NCBI GenBank assembly: GCA_040756995.1
Contig: JBFLYK010000024.1
Span: forward strand, 34,562 to 98,561
Origin: BP-133 sp040756995
GTDB lineage: Bacteria; Actinomycetota; Acidimicrobiia; IMCC26256; BP-133
Reading direction: 5' to 3'
Length of the DNA stretch: 64,000 bases
Of this stretch, positions 61,384 through 64,000 are shown piece by piece; the first letter of the stretch is position 1; every line of letters begins with the position of its first letter. The position numbers and the translations under genes are program-made. A model generated the notes under the pieces. That model saw only the letters and a list, made by a program, of their open reading frames with translations. It was not told the origin of the DNA and did no database searches.

Positions 61384-62478
61384 ATGCTCCGACTGCAGCA
61401 GCCGCTGCCTGACGCCTACACCCTCGCCGCGCCCGCCGAGCTCGAGGCCCGCATCGCCGACGCGAAGGCCCAGCTCGCCGACCGGCTCCTGATCCTCGGT
61501 CACCACTACCAGCGCGACGAGGTCATCCGCTGGGCCGACGCCCGCGGCGACTCCCTGAAGCTGGCCCGCTACGCGGCCGAGAACTCGCAGTCCACCGACA
61601 TCGTGTTCTGCGGCGTGCACTTCATGGCCGAGTCGGCCGACATCCTCACCGGCCCCCACCAGCGCGTCGTACTGCCCGACCTGAACGCCGGCTGTTCGAT
61701 GGCCGACATGGCCGACGCCGACGAGGTCGAGGAGTGCTGGGAGGCGCTGGCCGGCGTGATCGACGTCGAGCGCGTCGTCCCCATCACCTACGTGAACTCC
61801 TCGGCGGCGGTGAAGGCCTTCGTGGGCCGCCACGGCGGCGCCTGCTGCACCTCGTCCAACGCCCGGGGCGTCCTGACGTGGGCCCTGGAGCGGGGCGACC
61901 GGGTGCTGTTCGTGCCCGACCAGCACCTGGGCCGCAACACCGCCCTGGCCATGGGCTACCCGGCCGAGGAGATGAAGGTCTGGAACCCCCGCTTCGAGCA
62001 GGGCGGCCTGGAGGACCGGGAGATCAAGGACTCCCGCTTCCTCCTGTGGAAGGGCCACTGCTCGGTCCACCAGCGGTTCACGCCGCTCCACGTGGCCGCC
62101 GCCCGGGCCGAGCACCCCTCGGTGGAGGTCATCGTGCACCCCGAGTGCGCCCACGAGGTCGTGACCCTGGCCGACAAGGTCGGCTCCACCGAGCGGATCC
62201 TCGAATGGGTGGCGGCCGCCCCGGCCGGCTCGGTGCTGGCCATCGGCACCGAGATCCACATGGTCCGCCGCATGGCCGCCGAGCACCCCGACAAGACGGT
62301 CTTCTCCCTCGACCCGCTGATCTGCCCCTGCTCGACCATGTTCCGGATCGACGAGCCGCACCTGGCCTGGTGCCTCGACGCCCTCGTCCGGGGCGAGATC
62401 GTCAATCAGATCACGGTCGACGAAGCGACAGCCGAAGCCGCCCGCCTGGCCCTGTCGCGGATGCTGGCGATCGCCTGA
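61384..62478 (+). CDS. nadA: Quinolinate synthase
   Basis: NadA condenses iminoaspartate with dihydroxyacetone phosphate to quinolinate in NAD biosynthesis and holds an oxygen-sensitive 4Fe-4S cluster. 364 residues. Motifs: LILGHHYQRDEVIRWADARG, NAGCSMADMADADEVEECWE (first cluster Cys), ACCTSSNARGVLTWAL (second), HPECAHEVV, and LICPCSTMFRID (third). GGAGG lies upstream of the ATG at 61384. nadB and nadC are not adjacent. The last 68 bases overlap the convergent acyltransferase gene. Confidence 0.94.
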   Translation: MLRLQQPLPDAYTLAAPAELEARIADAKAQLADRLLILGHHYQRDEVIRWADARGDSLKLARYAAENSQSTDIVFCGVHFMAESADILTGPHQRVVLPDLNAGCSMADMADADEVEECWEALAGVIDVERVVPITYVNSSAAVKAFVGRHGGACCTSSNARGVLTWALERGDRVLFVPDQHLGRNTALAMGYPAEEMKVWNPRFEQGGLEDREIKDSRFLLWKGHCSVHQRFTPLHVAAARAEHPSVEVIVHPECAHEVVTLADKVGSTERILEWVAAAPAGSVLAIGTEIHMVRRMAAEHPDKTVFSLDPLICPCSTMFRIDEPHLAWCLDALVRGEIVNQITVDEATAEAARLALSRMLAIA

Positions 62479-63475
62479 GCGGCCGCCGCCCCAGCCGGCG
62501 GAGCGGAAGCTCGACCAGGCGGTAGGTGACCTCGGTGACGAGGAACGTGGCCGGGAAGACGACGAGCGGCAACGCCGGCCCCTGGATGCCATACACGTTG
62601 AACGCCAGGTGGTTGATGGCCGACCCCCACAGGTACAGGCCGTAGGACCGGCGGCCAATCGCCTGCAGCGGCCGCCAGGCCAGCCAGCCGCCGCGTTCGG
62701 TCAGGTACGGCAGGAGCACCGCGGTGCAGACCGTCGTGGCCGGGAGGAGCCAGCGGAGCGTGAAGGCGGTCTCGGTCGCGAAGGCCAGGACCGCGGCGAG
62801 GCCGACCGCCGCGACCCAGGGGGCGAGCCGCGATCGGCACCGCCATCCCAGGGCCACGGCGCAGCCGGCCAGGAGAGCGTCGGCCTGCGTGTCGAGCCCG
62901 AACCACACCCGGGTGTAGTTGGTCGGCGACGCCAGGACGAAGCGGTGCAGGGCAAGGCCGATGGCGGCCGTGCCGACCACGGCGGCCACCGCCCGCTCCG
63001 ACCGGCGCCACCGGTACAGCACGCCGAGCAGCACCGGCCACACCAGGTAGAACTGCTCCTCCATGGCCACCGACCAGTTGGCCGTGAGCGCGCCGCCGGC
63101 GTCGATCTCGCGGGCCGCGACCCAGTTGGCGACGAACAGCAGCGACGACAGCGCACCGACGACGGTCGCCTGCCCCACCGCACCGCCATGGGCTGACGCC
63201 CACACGAACAGCGTGACCGACACGGTGGCCAGCAATGGGACGATCCGGTAGACCCGCCGTCGCCAGAACGCCCGCAGGTCGATTGCACCGCCGTCGCTTC
63301 GCAGCTCTTGGAGGAGCAGCGACGTGATGAGAAAGCCGGAGAGGGTGAAGAAGATGTCGACGCCGAGGAAGCCGCCGGGCAGGTAGCGGGCGTGATAGAG
63401 CATCACGCTGAGGCAGGCGATGGCCCGCAAGCCGTCGAGGGCGGGGGCGTAGGCCAGCCGGCGGGAAGATTCCAT
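62411..63475 (-). CDS. Membrane acyltransferase (OafA/acyltransferase 3 family)
   Basis: A 354-residue membrane protein with about ten hydrophobic helices. The family signature YAPALDGLRAIACLSVMLYH is at the N-terminus with its conserved His, followed by FLGVDIFFTLSGFLITSLLL and YRIVPLL. The mid-sequence LTANWSVAMEEQFYLVWPVL is also conserved. Such proteins O-acetylate or otherwise acylate surface polysaccharides and lipids. The 3' end is read through the end of nadA. Confidence 0.88.
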   Translation of the reverse strand: MESSRRLAYAPALDGLRAIACLSVMLYHARYLPGGFLGVDIFFTLSGFLITSLLLQELRSDGGAIDLRAFWRRRVYRIVPLLATVSVTLFVWASAHGGAVGQATVVGALSSLLFVANWVAAREIDAGGALTANWSVAMEEQFYLVWPVLLGVLYRWRRSERAVAAVVGTAAIGLALHRFVLASPTNYTRVWFGLDTQADALLAGCAVALGWRCRSRLAPWVAAVGLAAVLAFATETAFTLRWLLPATTVCTAVLLPYLTERGGWLAWRPLQAIGRRSYGLYLWGSAINHLAFNVYGIQGPALPLVVFPATFLVTEVTYRLVELPLRRLGRRPLRRSPASATGPGGRLRLSLRRP

Positions 63476-63566
63476 GACCTTCCGGTCATCGGCGTCCCGT
63501 CGGAAACCCTGAATCGCGAACCGGGCTGAAGCTCAAGCGGCGGGCGAACCGGTCGATACCCACGAG

Positions 63567-64000
63567 GTGTCCGATGTCCTCGTCGCGCCCGCCGGCCGTT
63601 CCGAAGCCGCCCGGCCGCGCCGTGGCGCCGGTGACGGCCCGAGGGCCGGAGGGTTATGGCGGGGCCGGTCGGTTCCGCCCCTGGCGGCCGCCTTCGGCGC
63701 GGCGGCCGCCACCGTGGCCCGGTTCGGATACGGCTTCGGGATGGAGGACCAGGCCGTCATCGCCCTGAAGGGCGTCGCCCGGGCGGACCGGACGGCGTTC
63801 GTGGGCGACTGGTTCACCGCCCAGGTTCCCCAGCCGCACTGGCTGTTCGATCTCGTCACGTTCGCCGGTGAGCGCCTCGGTGCCCTTCCCCTCGTCTACC
63901 TGCTGTGGTGGGCAGCGTCCATGCTGGCGTTCGGCCTGGGTTCGGCCTGGCTGGCTCGCCGGTTCATCCCCGAGCGACCCTGGTTGGCCGTGCTCGTCGG
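63567..64000 (+). CDS. Start of a large multi-span membrane protein, cut by window edge
   Basis: An open frame starting at a GTG (63567) that runs out of the window. The first 40 or so residues are Arg/Pro-rich, then comes ARFGYGFGMEDQAVIALKGV, DRTAFVGDWFTAQVPQPHWL and a membrane segment (LPLVYLLWWAASMLAFGLGS). This layout resembles N-termini of polytopic GT-C-type glycosyltransferases or DUF6798-like proteins, in which a periplasmic loop with an acidic residue follows the first helix. No earlier in-frame ATG or GTG is present after the stop near 63513. Confidence 0.5.
   Translation, partial: MSDVLVAPAGRSEAARPRRGAGDGPRAGGLWRGRSVPPLAAAFGAAAATVARFGYGFGMEDQAVIALKGVARADRTAFVGDWFTAQVPQPHWLFDLVTFAGERLGALPLVYLLWWAASMLAFGLGSAWLARRFIPERPWLAVLV

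Overview
The window is very GC-rich chromosomal DNA with tightly packed genes on both strands, frequent GTG/TTG starts and 1-4 base start/stop overlaps. The gene set points to a high-GC Gram-positive bacterium of the Actinomycetota: a uvrC-rapZ-yvcK-gap-pgk-tpiA-secG block, a DUF3039 protein, an F420-type LLM oxidoreductase and an alpha-E/transglutaminase pair. An uncultured Acidimicrobiia-like lineage is my guess; no rRNA is present to settle it.

Layout. 1-9032: the right part of a type 2 BREX phage-defence operon, pglY (5' end outside the window), pglZ, brxD and brxHI, followed by a frameshifted endonuclease-like pseudogene (9198-9966). 10058-15804: MazG-like pyrophosphohydrolase, aat, a nucleoside deoxyribosyltransferase-like gene, a zinc-ribbon protein and two secreted proteins. 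15917-21864: argS, a small membrane protein with a two-component system, and pyruvate kinase. 21943-24120: an apparently frameshifted zinc-ribbon/RDD gene, a secreted LPxTG-like protein and a small unknown. 24172-27440: circularly permuted ATP-grasp/alpha-E protein plus transglutaminase. 27445-34421: trpS, a secreted zincin-like protein, Hsp20, SixA-like phosphatase, S9 peptidase, M23 peptidase, a GGDEF protein and DUF3039. 34418-38704: four genes (MaoC hydratase, SDR, LLM oxidoreductase, cupredoxin) bounded by two inverted copies of a 168-bp fold-back repeat. 38781-45031: sulfate adenylyltransferase, ChrA, DUF4184, a SnoaL-like protein, a second cupredoxin and an LVIVD-type secreted protein.

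45073-49940 is the most interesting stretch. A yybP-ykoY-type (Mn2+) riboswitch lies ahead of a small membrane protein, a membrane-tethered Usp-like protein and TerC. Next comes a metalloid-type cluster: an ArsM-like methyltransferase whose frame is interrupted by one in-frame TGA and then continues for 57 more conserved-looking codons (a probable selenoprotein), an ArsR-rhodanese regulator, a CPLC thioredoxin-like protein and a divergent MerR regulator with a clear MerR-type promoter. It ends at a tRNA-Leu(GAG).

49991-64000: two family-5 solute-binding proteins, secG, the glycolysis genes tpiA-pgk-gap, yvcK, rapZ, uvrC, a PPOX-fold protein, nadA, an acyltransferase and the start of a large membrane protein cut by the window edge. 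whiA, which usually follows yvcK in Actinomycetota, is missing from its place.
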